Part shown: piece after piece, positions 47,953-58,448 of the stretch | How positions within the stretch are numbered: position 1 is the stretch's first letter | Layout of the letters: each line of letters begins with the position of its first letter | The notes under the pieces: generated by a model | Told to the model about the DNA's origin: nothing | Database searches by the model: none | The model's input: only the letters and a program-made list of their open reading frames with translations | Position numbers and translations under genes: made by a program | Assembly: GCA_003331005.1 (NCBI GenBank) | Contig: QENC01000001.1 | Span: 678,001-742,000, forward strand | DNA from: Candidatus Tokpelaia sp. JSC085 | GTDB taxonomy: Bacteria; Pseudomonadota; Alphaproteobacteria; Rhizobiales; Rhizobiaceae | Length of the DNA: 64,000 nt | Reading direction: 5' to 3'

Positions 47953-48855
47953 ATGTCTATTCTTGCTAACAAGGATACTAAGGTTCTCGTTCAAGGATTA
48001 ACTGGCAAAGCAGGTACGTTTCATACAGAACAGGCATTGTCTTACTATGGGACACAGATTGTTGGTGGGATTCATCCTGATAAAGGTGGTATAATATGGA
48101 GTGGCAGCGGTGGACAGCGCTTACCAGTTTTCGCGTCTGTTGCTGAAGGAAAAGAAAGGACAGGAGCAGATGCTTCTGTCATCTATGTGCCACCTGCTCG
48201 AGCTGCAAATGCAATTACTGAAGCGATTGAAGCAGGTATTAGTCTTGTGATCTGCATTACAGAAGGTATACCGGTCCTTGATATGGTGAGGGTCAGAGCT
48301 GTTCTGGAGAAATCGAAGTCCCGTTTGATTGGGCCAAACTGTCCTGGTATACTAACGCCGGAAGAGTGCAAAATCGGTATTATGCCAGGTTCAGTCTTCA
48401 AAAAAGGGGCAATTGGTATTGTGTCGCGATCTGGCACCCTGACTTATGAAGCTGTCTTGCAGACAAGTAATGCAGGACTTGGTCAGACAACAGCAGTCGG
48501 CATTGGTGGTGATCCTGTTAAGGGTACAGATTTTATTGATATTCTGGAAATGTTCCTTGCCGATGATGCAACAAAATCAATTATTATGATCGGTGAAATT
48601 GGTGGCTCTTCAGAAGAGGAGGCTGGACAATTTCTGAAGGATGAGGCAAAAAATGGTAGGAGAAAACCTGTAGTGGGGTTTATTGCTGGATGTACTGCCC
48701 CTCAAGGACGGACAATGGGACATGCGGGTGCTGTCATTTCTGATGGGAAAGGCGATGCAAAAAATAAGATTGCAGCAATGGAGGAAGCCGGTATTCGAAT
48801 TGCGCCATCACCAGCAAAGCTTGGTGAAACACTAGTTGAAGTCCTGAAAACATAA
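47953..48855 (+). CDS. sucD: Succinyl-CoA synthetase subunit alpha
   Basis: A 300-residue CoA-binding subunit. The N-terminal [19 protein letters not shown] binds CoA. The phosphorylated histidine is H257 in [32 protein letters not shown] and GRSGT-like [11 protein letters not shown] are conserved. It pairs with SucC. The spacing to sucA (182 bp) leaves room for a separate promoter. Confidence 0.97.
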   Translation: MSILANKDTKVLVQGLTGKAGTFHTEQALSYYGTQIVGGIHPDKGGIIWSGSGGQRLPVFASVAEGKERTGADASVIYVPPARAANAITEAIEAGISLVICITEGIPVLDMVRVRAVLEKSKSRLIGPNCPGILTPEECKIGIMPGSVFKKGAIGIVSRSGTLTYEAVLQTSNAGLGQTTAVGIGGDPVKGTDFIDILEMFLADDATKSIIMIGEIGGSSEEEAGQFLKDEAKNGRRKPVVGFIAGCTAPQGRTMGHAGAVISDGKGDAKNKIAAMEEAGIRIAPSPAKLGETLVEVLKT

Positions 48856-49037
48856 TTTTTTTGCAAACACGTGAGTAGTTTCCTCGTAAAAATGTATGTT
48901 CTAAAATCTACGACCAGATATCAGGTGGTGTTCTGTGGTCAAAATACTTTTGAGTGTTTGCGTATATATATGAGAGGGGACCCATCCCATTTATAGCCTG
49001 TGTATATGTAAAAGGGGACGGAGCATCCGGGAGAAAT

Positions 49038-51989
49038 ATGATCGAACAGCAACAGAAGAATGATTTTTTCGCCCTTACTTCATTTCTTTACGGCGGGAAT
49101 GCCAATTATCTCGAAGAGCTTTACGCAGAGTATGAGAAAAATCCGACAGCAGTAAATACTGAGTGGTGTGATTTTTTTAAGATTCTTCATGATGGCACAA
49201 GCCATTGGCCTATTTCAGGGAAATATGGTGATGATTGGCTTGGTATTCCAAGATGTATGCTCGGTAAACCGCAACAGAATGTTTTAAAAAAAACAATCAG
49301 AAGTGCATCCTCCAAGTTGTCCCAAGATCAAGATGAACATGTTCAAGCTGCCCGGGATTCTATACGGGCTATCACAATGATTCAGGCTTTTCGTATCCGT
49401 GGTCATTTGCATGCTCGTCTTGATCCGCTGCAATTGGCTGAAAAGCCAGAGGATTATAGTGAATTATCACCAGAAACCTATGGTTTTACACAGGAAGATT
49501 ATGAACGCAAGATTTTTATAGACAATGTTTTAGGACTTGAATATGCGACCATTCCAGAAATGCTTGCAATCCTCAATCGGACTTATTGTTCGACAATCGG
49601 TGTGGAATTCATGCATATTTCTGATCCGATACAGAAGAGATGGATCCAGGAGAGAATCGAAGGACCGGAAAAAGGCATTGGATTTACACCAGAAGGTAAA
49701 AAGGCTATTCTGAGAAAACTGATAGAAGCCGAAGGATTTGAGCAATTTCTCGATATAAAATACAAAGGGACCAAGCGTTTTGGTCTTGATGGTGCGGAAG
49801 CACTTATTCCTGCTCTTGAGCAGATTATAAAGCGTGGAGGTGCTCTTGGCGTCCAAGAAATTGTCATGGGTATGGCACATCGTGGTCGTCTTAATGTGCT
49901 GGCTCAGGTTATGTCAAAGCCACATAGGGTCATCTTTCATGAATTCAAAGGTGGATCTTATAAGCCAGATGACGTAGAGGGATCAGGAGATGTAAAATAT
50001 CATTTAGGTGCCTCTTTTGACCGCGCCTTTGACGGCAATAAGGTACATTTATCATTGCTTCCTAACCCGTCACATCTCGAGATTGTCAATCCAGTTGTAA
50101 TGGGCAAGGTGCGGGCGAAGCAGGATCATCTGACCGGGATTGGCAGTCTGCCGGACTTGAGAGACCGTGCAAGGATCATGCCTTTGCTTATCCATGGCGA
50201 TGCGGCTTTTTCTGGACAGGGTGTTGTCGCTGAAATGTTTGGACTCTCCGGACTCAAGGGTCATCGTGTTGCTGGTTCACTGCATGTCATCATCAATAAT
50301 CAGATTGGATTTACAACAAATCCGCGTTTTTCACGTTCTTCACCATATCCTTCTGATACATCGAAAATGATTGAAACACCAATTTTCCATGTCAACGGGG
50401 ATGATCCAGAAGCTGTGGTGCATGTGGCAAAAATTGCAGTAGAATTTAGGCAAGTGTTCCATAAGCCAGTGGTGCTTGATATGTTTTGCTACCGCCGTTT
50501 TGGCCACAATGAAAGTGATGAACCTGCATTTACTCAGCCGCTGATGTATAAGGCAATTCGCAATCATCAAACTACACTTGGTCTTTATGGCGAGAAGCTT
50601 ATTACTGAAGGCGTGGTGACTACTGAAGAGATCAATTCCTATAAACAGGCTTGGTGGAAAAAGCTTGAAGTCGAATTTGAGGCAAGCACTACTTATAAAC
50701 CTAATAAGGCTGATTGGCTTGACGGTATGTGGACAGGATTACGGATAGCTGACAGTGCCGATGAACAGCGTCACGGTTGTACCGGTGTTGCAGTCAAGAC
50801 ATTGAAGAAAATTGGGTATAGGCTGGTTGAGGCGCCGAAAAATTTTCATGTCCACCGTACCATTCAGCGGTTCCTTGAGAAGCGGACCAGAATGATCACA
50901 ACGGGTGAAGCCATTGATTGGGCAACAGCAGAGGCTCTTGCTTTTGGTTCTTTAGCAATTGAGGGAACCCCGATACGCCTGTCAGGGCAGGATGTAGAGC
51001 GTGGGACATTTTCACAGCGTCACAGTGTGCTTTATGATCAAGAGAGTGAACAGCGTTATATTCCTCTCAACAATGTGCAGAAAGGTCAAGCTATCTACGA
51101 AGTCATAAACTCGATGCTTTCGGAAGAGGCTGTTCTCGGGTTTGAATATGGTTATTCATTAGCTGAGCCGCGCGGCCTTACTATTTGGGAGGCACAGTTT
51201 GGCGACTTTGCCAATGGTGCACAAGTGATTTTTGATCAGTTCATTTCTTCTGCTGAGCGGAAGTGGCTCAGAATGTCAGGTCTTGTCTGTTTATTACCGC
51301 ATGGATTTGAAGGACAAGGACCTGAGCATTCGTCCGCCCGACTAGAGCGCTATCTCCAACTGTGTGCGGAGGATAATATACAGGTCGCTAATTGCACAAC
51401 ACCAGCAAATTACTTTCATATACTTCGTCGTCAAATCAGGCGCGATTTCCGCAAACCCCTTATTTTAATGACACCCAAATCATTACTGCGTCACAAGCGG
51501 GCCATTTCTTCTATTCACGATATGGCAAGTAATTCCTGTTTCCACCGTTTGCTACCTGATGATGCTGAAAGTCTCAAAAATCCGGTCATTAAACTTCAAA
51601 AAAATGCGGGTATCCGTCGTGTTGTGTTGTGCTCGGGAAAAGTGTATTATGATCTTTATGAAGAGCGGGAAAAACGTGGTATCGATGACGTTTATCTTCT
51701 ACGTGTTGAACAATTGTATCCCTTTCCGGCTAAAGCACTTGTCGATAAATTGTCACGCTTTCTATCTGCTGAAATTGTCTGGTGTCAGGAGGAGCCGAAA
51801 AACATGGGAGCATGGTCATTTATTAGTCCATATCTTGAATGGGTTCTTGCGCATATCGGGGCAAAATACAATCGTGCACACTATGCAGGTCGACCTGCAT
51901 CGGCATCGCCGGCAACTGGGATAATGTCGAAACATCTGGAACAGCTTGCGGCATCGCTTGAAGATGCTTTAGTGCACGATTTATCATAA
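49038..51989 (+). CDS. sucA: 2-oxoglutarate dehydrogenase E1 component
   Basis: I start at ATG 49038 (GGGAGAA ribosome binding site), giving MIEQQQKNDFFALTSFLYGG and 983 residues. The N-terminal segment docks E2. The TPP site includes HRGRLNVLAQV, GDAAFSGQGVVAEMF and the NNQIGFTT loop. The C-terminal transketolase-like half has RLSGQDVERGTFSQRHSVL and EAQFGDFANGAQ. It decarboxylates 2-oxoglutarate and passes the succinyl group to the lipoyl arm of SucB, 18 bp downstream. Confidence 0.97.
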   Translation: MIEQQQKNDFFALTSFLYGGNANYLEELYAEYEKNPTAVNTEWCDFFKILHDGTSHWPISGKYGDDWLGIPRCMLGKPQQNVLKKTIRSASSKLSQDQDEHVQAARDSIRAITMIQAFRIRGHLHARLDPLQLAEKPEDYSELSPETYGFTQEDYERKIFIDNVLGLEYATIPEMLAILNRTYCSTIGVEFMHISDPIQKRWIQERIEGPEKGIGFTPEGKKAILRKLIEAEGFEQFLDIKYKGTKRFGLDGAEALIPALEQIIKRGGALGVQEIVMGMAHRGRLNVLAQVMSKPHRVIFHEFKGGSYKPDDVEGSGDVKYHLGASFDRAFDGNKVHLSLLPNPSHLEIVNPVVMGKVRAKQDHLTGIGSLPDLRDRARIMPLLIHGDAAFSGQGVVAEMFGLSGLKGHRVAGSLHVIINNQIGFTTNPRFSRSSPYPSDTSKMIETPIFHVNGDDPEAVVHVAKIAVEFRQVFHKPVVLDMFCYRRFGHNESDEPAFTQPLMYKAIRNHQTTLGLYGEKLITEGVVTTEEINSYKQAWWKKLEVEFEASTTYKPNKADWLDGMWTGLRIADSADEQRHGCTGVAVKTLKKIGYRLVEAPKNFHVHRTIQRFLEKRTRMITTGEAIDWATAEALAFGSLAIEGTPIRLSGQDVERGTFSQRHSVLYDQESEQRYIPLNNVQKGQAIYEVINSMLSEEAVLGFEYGYSLAEPRGLTIWEAQFGDFANGAQVIFDQFISSAERKWLRMSGLVCLLPHGFEGQGPEHSSARLERYLQLCAEDNIQVANCTTPANYFHILRRQIRRDFRKPLILMTPKSLLRHKRAISSIHDMASNSCFHRLLPDDAESLKNPVIKLQKNAGIRRVVLCSGKVYYDLYEEREKRGIDDVYLLRVEQLYPFPAKALVDKLSRFLSAEIVWCQEEPKNMGAWSFISPYLEWVLAHIGAKYNRAHYAGRPASASPATGIMSKHLEQLAASLEDALVHDLS

Positions 51990-52007
51990 ACTATATGGAA
52001 AACTATT

Positions 52008-53183
52008 ATGGCAATTGAAATCCGTGTTCCTGCTCTTGGAGAATCCGTTACCGAAGCTATTGTTGGTCAATGCTATAAAAAAGATGGTGAAATTGTTAAA
52101 GCTGGTGAATCCCTGATTGAGCTTGAGACTGAAAAAGTGAGCATTGACGTTCCGGTTCCTGTTGCCGGAAAGCTTACAAAAATCTTTATTAAGGAAGGCG
52201 ATGTTGTTACAGTCGATTCTTTGCTTGCTTTAGTCATTGAAGAAGCGGTTGGAAATGCTTCTGATACTGCTGATTCTCCGCTAGAAGAAAGACCGATAAT
52301 AATGCACCCTGCACCTTCTGCCGCAAAACTGATAGCAGAAAACAATCTAAACACTAGGCAGATGAGAGGATCTGGTAAGCGCGGGCAGATTTTAAAGGAA
52401 GATGTACTTGAAACCTTATCAAAGGAGAACTCTTCTAATTCTAAGGCCTCGCTCAATGAATCTATTCTTGGGACTTCCGAATCTGATCGGGAAACCAGGG
52501 TCCGAATGACAAGGCTTCGCCAGACGATTGCTAGTCGTCTAAAAGATGCACAGAATACAGCAGCAATGCTGACTACCTTTAACGAGGTAGATATGTTCAC
52601 TATAATAAAGTTACGTAACCGCTATCGTGATCTTTTCGAGAAAAAACATGGCGTGAAACTAGGGTTCATGGGTTTTTTTACTAAGGCGGTCTGTCAGGCT
52701 CTGAAGGAAATTCCAGCACTGAATGCTGAAATTGATGGTACGGAGATTATTTATAGAAAGTATGCGCATATAGGTGTTGCTGTCGCTACAACCAAAGGAC
52801 TCGTTGTCCCCGTTGTGCGTGATGCTGATCGGATATCGATCGCTGATATTGAAAAAGAGATAAACCGTCTTAGCAGACTTGCACGGGATGGCAAGTTGTC
52901 TATTGCTGATATGCAAGATGGTACGTTTACCATCACCAATGGAGGTATTTACGGTTCATTAATGTCAACACCAATCCTGAACGCACCACAATCAGGTATT
53001 CTTGGTATGCATGCGATTAAGGAACGGCCAATGGCTCTTGATGGACAGATTATTATCCGGCCGATGATGTACCTGGCTGTTTCTTATGATCATCGTCTTG
53101 TCGATGGTCAAGAAGCCGTCACGTTTCTTGTTCGTGTGAAGGAAAATCTGGAAGATCCTGAGCGGCTGATCCTCAATCTTTAG
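52008..53183 (+). CDS. sucB: Dihydrolipoyllysine succinyltransferase, E2 of 2-oxoglutarate dehydrogenase
   Basis: A 391-residue E2. One lipoyl domain (residues 1-76) carries the lipoylated K43 in ETEKVSI. The peripheral subunit-binding domain lies near 100-135 ([26 protein letters not shown]). The catalytic domain ends with [13 protein letters not shown], holding the active His. It has one lipoyl domain and a short linker, so it is compact. It forms the core with SucA and LpdA. Confidence 0.97.
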   Translation: MAIEIRVPALGESVTEAIVGQCYKKDGEIVKAGESLIELETEKVSIDVPVPVAGKLTKIFIKEGDVVTVDSLLALVIEEAVGNASDTADSPLEERPIIMHPAPSAAKLIAENNLNTRQMRGSGKRGQILKEDVLETLSKENSSNSKASLNESILGTSESDRETRVRMTRLRQTIASRLKDAQNTAAMLTTFNEVDMFTIIKLRNRYRDLFEKKHGVKLGFMGFFTKAVCQALKEIPALNAEIDGTEIIYRKYAHIGVAVATTKGLVVPVVRDADRISIADIEKEINRLSRLARDGKLSIADMQDGTFTITNGGIYGSLMSTPILNAPQSGILGMHAIKERPMALDGQIIIRPMMYLAVSYDHRLVDGQEAVTFLVRVKENLEDPERLILNL

Positions 53184-53285
53184 AGGCAATATATATAGAA
53201 AGACAGTAGGGGCCCAGGCAGTTAGCACATCATTAAATTGAATATAAAGGAATGCAGAAGCTATGGGAGGGAAAGGAAAGATAAC

Positions 53286-54692
53286 ATGTCCTATGATGTG
53301 GTAATAATTGGTTCTGGCCCTGGTGGTTATGTTTGTGCTATAAAAGCAGCCCAGCTTGGGCTTAAAATAGCTGTGGTTGAAAAAAGCAAAAATTTTGGTG
53401 GGACATGTCTGAATGTTGGTTGTATACCCTCTAAGGCATTGCTGCATGCTTCAGAGGTCTATGCAGAAGCTTGTCGCGGCTTTGATGCATTGGGTATAAC
53501 ACTTTCTAAGCCAGAGCTAAAAATTTCTGAGATGATGCAACATAAACAATCTATGATTGCAGCCAATACAAAAGGTGTGAACTTTCTGTTCAAGAACAAC
53601 AAAATTGATAGTTTTCTCGGTAGTGGTAAAATTCTGGAATCCGGGAAGGTGGAAGTTCTTGCAAAAGATGGTAAAAAATTTTTGCTTGAAACAAAGAACA
53701 TTGTAATTGCTACAGGAGCAGCTGCTGCCAATATTCCTGGTATCAACATTGTTATTGATGAAAATGTTGTTGTTTCATCAACTGGTGCGCTTTCTTTTGA
53801 AAAGGTACCAAATACCATGGTTGTTATCGGTGCTGGTGTTATTGGTAGCGAGTTAGGTTTAGTATGGCGACGTCTTGGTGCAAAGGTCATAATAATAGAA
53901 TTTCTCGACAAAGTACTTAGTACTATGGATGTAGAACTTTCTAGAAAGTTCCAGAAATTTATGGAAAATCAAGGGATTATTTATAAACTTGGTACAAAGG
54001 TTACAGAGATTGTAAAAAGTGGCGCAGGTGCTATTGTTTCTTTTGAGCCAGTTACAGGAGGAAAAACCGAGCAAGTTGCGACTGATGTGGTTTTAATTGC
54101 TGTTGGGCGTCGTCCATTTATCGAAGGTCTTGGCTTGCAGGCAGCAGGTGTTGTGCTTGATAAGCATGGACGCATTAGCATTGATAGACGTTGGCACACA
54201 AATATTAGTGGCATCTATGCTATCGGTGATGTCGTCGGAGGGACGATGCTTGCTCATAAAGCAGAGGAAGAGGGAATTGCTGTTGCAGAAATTCTTGCTG
54301 GGCAAGCTGGACATGTTAATTTTGATGTCATTCCCTCTGTTGTCTATACGCAGCCAGAAGTTGCTTCTATCGGAAAAACAGAGGAAGAACTCAAAGCTGA
54401 TGGTGTTACATACAAGGTTGGTAAGTGTTCCTTCACAGCTAATAGCCGTGCTCGCGCTATGAGACGTACAGATGGTTTTGTCAAAATTTTAGCTTGTGCT
54501 AAAACAGATCGCGTTCTCGGAGGGCATATTGTGGGATTTGGTGCCAGTGAAATGATTCACGAACTTGCTGTGCTGATGGCATTTAGTGGTTCCTCTGAAG
54601 ATTTAGGCCGATTATGCCATGCTCATCCAACGATGTCTGAAACTATCCGCGAATCAGCTTTCGCAATATTTTCCAAGCCGATACATATATAA
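53286..54692 (+). CDS. lpdA: Dihydrolipoyl dehydrogenase (E3)
   Basis: From ATG 53286 this has 468 residues. FAD loop GSGPGGY is at 10-16, the redox disulfide is C41/C46 in GGTCLNVGC, NAD loop is VIGAGVIGSELG, and the C-terminal His-Glu pair is in CHAHPTMSETIRES. It reoxidises the lipoamide of the 2-oxoglutarate complex and probably also of pyruvate dehydrogenase. It follows sucB directly after 102 bp and ends the TCA block. Confidence 0.97.
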   Translation: MSYDVVIIGSGPGGYVCAIKAAQLGLKIAVVEKSKNFGGTCLNVGCIPSKALLHASEVYAEACRGFDALGITLSKPELKISEMMQHKQSMIAANTKGVNFLFKNNKIDSFLGSGKILESGKVEVLAKDGKKFLLETKNIVIATGAAAANIPGINIVIDENVVVSSTGALSFEKVPNTMVVIGAGVIGSELGLVWRRLGAKVIIIEFLDKVLSTMDVELSRKFQKFMENQGIIYKLGTKVTEIVKSGAGAIVSFEPVTGGKTEQVATDVVLIAVGRRPFIEGLGLQAAGVVLDKHGRISIDRRWHTNISGIYAIGDVVGGTMLAHKAEEEGIAVAEILAGQAGHVNFDVIPSVVYTQPEVASIGKTEEELKADGVTYKVGKCSFTANSRARAMRRTDGFVKILACAKTDRVLGGHIVGFGASEMIHELAVLMAFSGSSEDLGRLCHAHPTMSETIRESAFAIFSKPIHI

Positions 54693-54736
54693 GTGTCTAA
54701 GTGTCAGTGTGATTGATGCGTTATTCTGTCTTCTGA

Positions 54737-55975
54737 TTAAAATGTTAATAACTGGTCCTCTGTTCCTTCGCGAATCCGTGTCGACAGTCCCATCATATCT
54801 AACAGTGTGAGAAATGGACGAGGAGGCAATTCTTCAATATTGACCATAACCCTGACATCCCAGTCACCATTAGCAATAAGCACAGCAGCCGCTGCTGCTG
54901 GTACCCCTGCTGTATAGGCAACACCCTGCATACCGGTTTCTGTATAGGCTTCCTTATGATCAACAGTATTATAGATAAAAACTTCTCGCAACTTTCCGTT
55001 CTTTGTCCCCTTTATTTGATCCCCAATACAGGTTTTTCCCCTGTAGCCAGGCGCGAGTGAAGAAGGATTAGGGAGAATCGCTTTGACAACCTTCAAAGGC
55101 ACGACCTCTAGCCCCTCTGATGTTTTAACCGGTTTTTCAGAAAGAAGTCCAAGGTTTTTCAGAACGGTGAAAACGCTAATATAATGCTCACTGAATCCCA
55201 TCCAGAATCGAATATTCGCAACATCCAAATTTTTGGATAAAGAGTGAATTTCATCGTGACCTGTCATATAGGTTGGATAGGTTCCAACTACCGGTAATTT
55301 CCAATCCCTGCGGATTTCAAACATCCGATTTGATGTCCATCTGCTATTTTGCCATGACCAAACCTGACCAGTAAATTCACGGAAATTTATTTCAGGGTCA
55401 AAATTTGTGGCAAACCAGCAATCATGGCTACCAGCATTAACATCAATAATATCTATTTCATCAATATGGTCAAAATAATCGTCACGAGCAAGAGTTGCAT
55501 AGGCATTAACTACGCCGGGATCGAAGCCAGCTCCGAGAATAGCAGTGATCCCAGCTTTTTTGCATTCTGCTCGTCTTGGCCATTCATAATTACCATACCA
55601 TGGTGGTGTCTCGCATATTTTAAGTGGGTCTTCATGGATTGCTGTATCAATATAAGCAGCTTTCGCCTTAATACAGGCCGTGAGCACAGACATGTTCAGG
55701 AAAGCAGTGCCTACGTTGATTACAATCTGCGCTCCACTCTCTTTAATAAGGGCTGTTGTCGCTTCAACGTCAAGCGCATTCAGTGTATGGGTTACAAAGA
55801 CACCAGCAGTTTTCATAGACATCTTTTCTTTAACTGAGGCGACAATCATCCTGCATTTTGTCTCAGTTCTGGAAGCAATGTGAATCTCACCGAGAATATT
55901 ATTATTCTGTGCGCATTTATGAGCGACGACCTGTGCTACCCCACCTGCACCGATAATCAGAACATTCTTTTTCAT
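54737..55975 (-). CDS. Saccharopine-dehydrogenase-like protein, probable carboxy(nor)spermidine synthase
   Basis: A 412-residue protein with N-terminal NAD(P) loop GAGGVAQVVAHKCAQ and a C-terminal saccharopine-dehydrogenase domain (ILGAGFDPGVVNAYA, PEINFREFTG). Next to nspC, this family member (LYS1/LYS9-like) is known in bacteria to be carboxyspermidine/carboxynorspermidine dehydrogenase, which condenses putrescine or diaminopropane with aspartate semialdehyde and reduces the imine. It starts 15 bases after nspC ends, so both are one operon. A true lysine-pathway role is less likely, because lysine here runs through DAP. Confidence 0.88.
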   Translation of the reverse strand: MKKNVLIIGAGGVAQVVAHKCAQNNNILGEIHIASRTETKCRMIVASVKEKMSMKTAGVFVTHTLNALDVEATTALIKESGAQIVINVGTAFLNMSVLTACIKAKAAYIDTAIHEDPLKICETPPWYGNYEWPRRAECKKAGITAILGAGFDPGVVNAYATLARDDYFDHIDEIDIIDVNAGSHDCWFATNFDPEINFREFTGQVWSWQNSRWTSNRMFEIRRDWKLPVVGTYPTYMTGHDEIHSLSKNLDVANIRFWMGFSEHYISVFTVLKNLGLLSEKPVKTSEGLEVVPLKVVKAILPNPSSLAPGYRGKTCIGDQIKGTKNGKLREVFIYNTVDHKEAYTETGMQGVAYTAGVPAAAAAVLIANGDWDVRVMVNIEELPPRPFLTLLDMMGLSTRIREGTEDQLLTF

Positions 55976-55990
55976 TCTCGGTTTATCTCC

Positions 55991-57091
55991 TTATGATAGA
56001 CTTGTCATATAATCTTTATAATCAAAAGTGCGAATAAGACGAATCATGCCATCAAGTTCTTTGATGACAATTGCTGGCATTGCAAGACCATTAAACCAAT
56101 TTTTCTTTACTATCGTGTAACCACCTGCATCCTGAATAGACAGTCTATCATCGATCTTGAGCTTTTCAGAAAGAAAGAATATACCGAAAATATCGCCGGC
56201 AAGGCAAGATTTTCCGCAAACCAACGTTTCATGCGGACCCACTTTCAGTGAAAGCCTAGCATTCTCCCGGTAGATCAGGAGGTCAAGCATATGTGCTTCA
56301 ACAGAGCTATCGATGATAGCGATGTTCTTACCATTATTAAAAGAGTCAAGCACAGTGACTTCAAGTGTTGTGGAATTACTAATCGATGCCTCACCAGGCT
56401 CGAGATAAATTGTGACTCCGTACGTCTCAGAAAATTTTTTTAATCTGTCTGCAAAGGCATCGAGTGGATAATTTCCCCCTGTAAAATGAATACCACCGCC
56501 CAGGCTGATCCATTCAACCATGGAAAAAAGGTTTGAGAACTTTTTTTCAATTTCATCAAGCATCTTGTTAAAAAGAGAGAAATTACTGTTTTCACAATTA
56601 TTGTGAATCATAAAGCCATTGATATGATGAATCACTTCTTTAACCTTTTCTGGATCTTTTTCTCCTAGGCGACTGAATGGGCATACTGGGTCAGCCAAAT
56701 GAAAGGCTGATGAGCTGATCTCCGGATTAAGACGCAAACCGCATGGTATTAATCTAGTTTTGTGCTGAAAACGTCGTACCTGACTAATAGAATTAAAGAT
56801 AACCTTATCGGCATAGTGTATTGCTGCATCAATCTCATGGTTAGCCCAAGCCACTGAGTAAGCATGTGTTTCCTTACCGAATTTTTCGTATCCTAAGCGG
56901 AGTTCGAAAAGAGAAGAGGAAGTGGTTCCATCCATAAAATCATACATAAAACCAAAAATAGACCAACTGGCAAAGCATTTCAGTGCTAGCAGTACCTTTG
57001 CACCGGAACGCTCCCGCAAATAGGCAATTTTCTTCATATTGCGCAAGAGTTTTGATTTATCAATCAAATAATAGGGGGTTGTTATTTTCAC
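55991..57091 (-). CDS. nspC: Carboxynorspermidine/carboxyspermidine decarboxylase
   Basis: A 366-residue fold-type III PLP decarboxylase. The PLP lysine is K38 in LLALKCFASW. HFTGGNYPLDAFADRL and EPGEASISNSTTL bind phosphate and substrate. The catalytic Cys/Asp region is CLAGDIFG and IQDAGGYTIVKKNWFNG. It removes CO2 from carboxyspermidine to yield spermidine. This S-adenosylmethionine-independent route uses aspartate semialdehyde, which also feeds hom and the DAP genes here. Confidence 0.93.
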   Translation of the reverse strand: MKITTPYYLIDKSKLLRNMKKIAYLRERSGAKVLLALKCFASWSIFGFMYDFMDGTTSSSLFELRLGYEKFGKETHAYSVAWANHEIDAAIHYADKVIFNSISQVRRFQHKTRLIPCGLRLNPEISSSAFHLADPVCPFSRLGEKDPEKVKEVIHHINGFMIHNNCENSNFSLFNKMLDEIEKKFSNLFSMVEWISLGGGIHFTGGNYPLDAFADRLKKFSETYGVTIYLEPGEASISNSTTLEVTVLDSFNNGKNIAIIDSSVEAHMLDLLIYRENARLSLKVGPHETLVCGKSCLAGDIFGIFFLSEKLKIDDRLSIQDAGGYTIVKKNWFNGLAMPAIVIKELDGMIRLIRTFDYKDYMTSLS

Positions 57092-58448
57092 GGTTTTTCC
57101 TGTGTTAAAATTTTTTTATTTTTACATCTATCTAATTGTTTTTGTATCTTAAGGAACTTAATTTCCCTGGATGGTTTTCCTGTATGCTATCCTGATCTGA
57201 AGGCCATGCTGTCGATTATTTGAGAAACAAAAGCGATAGCCATCCTAGTGGTCATGATCGTGTTGTGTACTATATATAGCAGGAGGATAGTTGAAGGTAA
57301 TACGCGGAGAGGTCAAACGAGTATAAAAACCGTCTCGATATCGATATATATTCGTTATCCTTCTGGCTAGGTAGAAAGGTGTATAGTCGTTCATGAACAG
57401 GATGGGATGCAGAATGGGAAAAAACCAGGGAAGCAATGTTGATTTTCTTGGTTGTTCTTTCTTTTATTGGCAGCGCTATAATCGGTTTTTTTCCGTTCCA
57501 CAGCTTATAAAAACGAAGCCTGTTTTGCAGGCCCTACTTCTGTTATGCTTTATGATTGTGTGTGGTGGTACTACACGTTTTCATATCGCTTGGCCCCCAG
57601 AAAGGGGACTTGATTTTTTACTTTACGACTTGATGGACATGGTTATTCTTGCTTTTGATAACTGGTATTGATCTTCTGGTGGTCATTTATGCGCGCTATT
57701 ATCCGTTGATTGGCTCTTGGTATCATGCAGTGCCCGTGAAGCAGATCAGACGTCTTTGATTGTAACAGGGTATGGAGGCTTTGAATCAGATCGCATGATT
57801 TCCGAAAGTCCATTTTATATCCCGGGATTCTTGTGTATACTCTTAGTGTCCCTGTCATTTTTGGTAACCCTATGTCTGCTCAGACTCCTGTCTCTGAAGA
57901 TCTGCATTCAGCTACAAGGCTGGATTTTTGCGCGTCTTCGGCTCATTCTGTCAAAAACGTTCTGGATAGTTTGTGTTACATTGCTGCTGGGTTCAGATTT
58001 TGCTACTCGACTAGGTTTAGTTTTGGTAGTCCTCTCGCTTGTGTTGCAGCCATTTTTCATATTGCTAATCATTAATCATGTAAGGCTTCTCTTGTCATGG
58101 CAGCAGGAATAATTTACCATGAGACTGGTACGCGTGAGGCAGCTGACAGGACTTTTTACATTATATGCCTTTTACTGGCACGCTGCAGCTATTCCTCTCT
58201 TGAATGGATTCCTGGAAAGGTTTTGAGCTCAAGCAGTTGAAGTGTCTGTGGAATCTTGGCTTGCTAGATTAGCGAAGCAACCGCGGCGCGAGACAATCCA
58301 AATAATTGGAGCCAATTAATTATCATCTGGACATTTTCTGGAAAAAGCGCAAGAGAAACAGGCCATTGTCATATTTTAGAATAAAATATGCTGATTTTTC
58401 CAAGTCGCGCACGCTTTATCTCAAAGAGGAATGCAAAGCATTGCATTT
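57092..58448. other. 1.36-kb stretch without an intact gene: probable decayed membrane-protein locus
   Basis: Between nspC and infC the plus strand carries hydrophobic frames that stop and resume in other phases. One is at 57393-57671 (92 codons, helix LLLLCFMIVCGG). Short segments LLVVIYARYYPLIGSW follow, then 57717-58112 (TTG start, about 131 codons with three helices), then MRLVRVRQLTGLFTLYAFYW near 58120. No family could be recognised. The order of hydrophobic pieces suggests one or more broken membrane-protein genes; they could also be chance. AATGCA-AAGCAT-TGCATT followed by Ts at 58430-58450 would terminate plus-strand transcripts. Confidence 0.4.

Noticed and set aside
48954-49037. 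Upstream in-frame extension of sucA
   Set aside because: The 28 extra residues do not resemble E1 proteins, and ATG 49038 has a GGGAGAA ribosome binding site and the typical N-terminus.
49038-54692. TCA gene block as a possible new cluster
   Set aside because: mdh-sucCD-sucAB-lpdA is the normal Rhizobiales arrangement with all active-site residues present.
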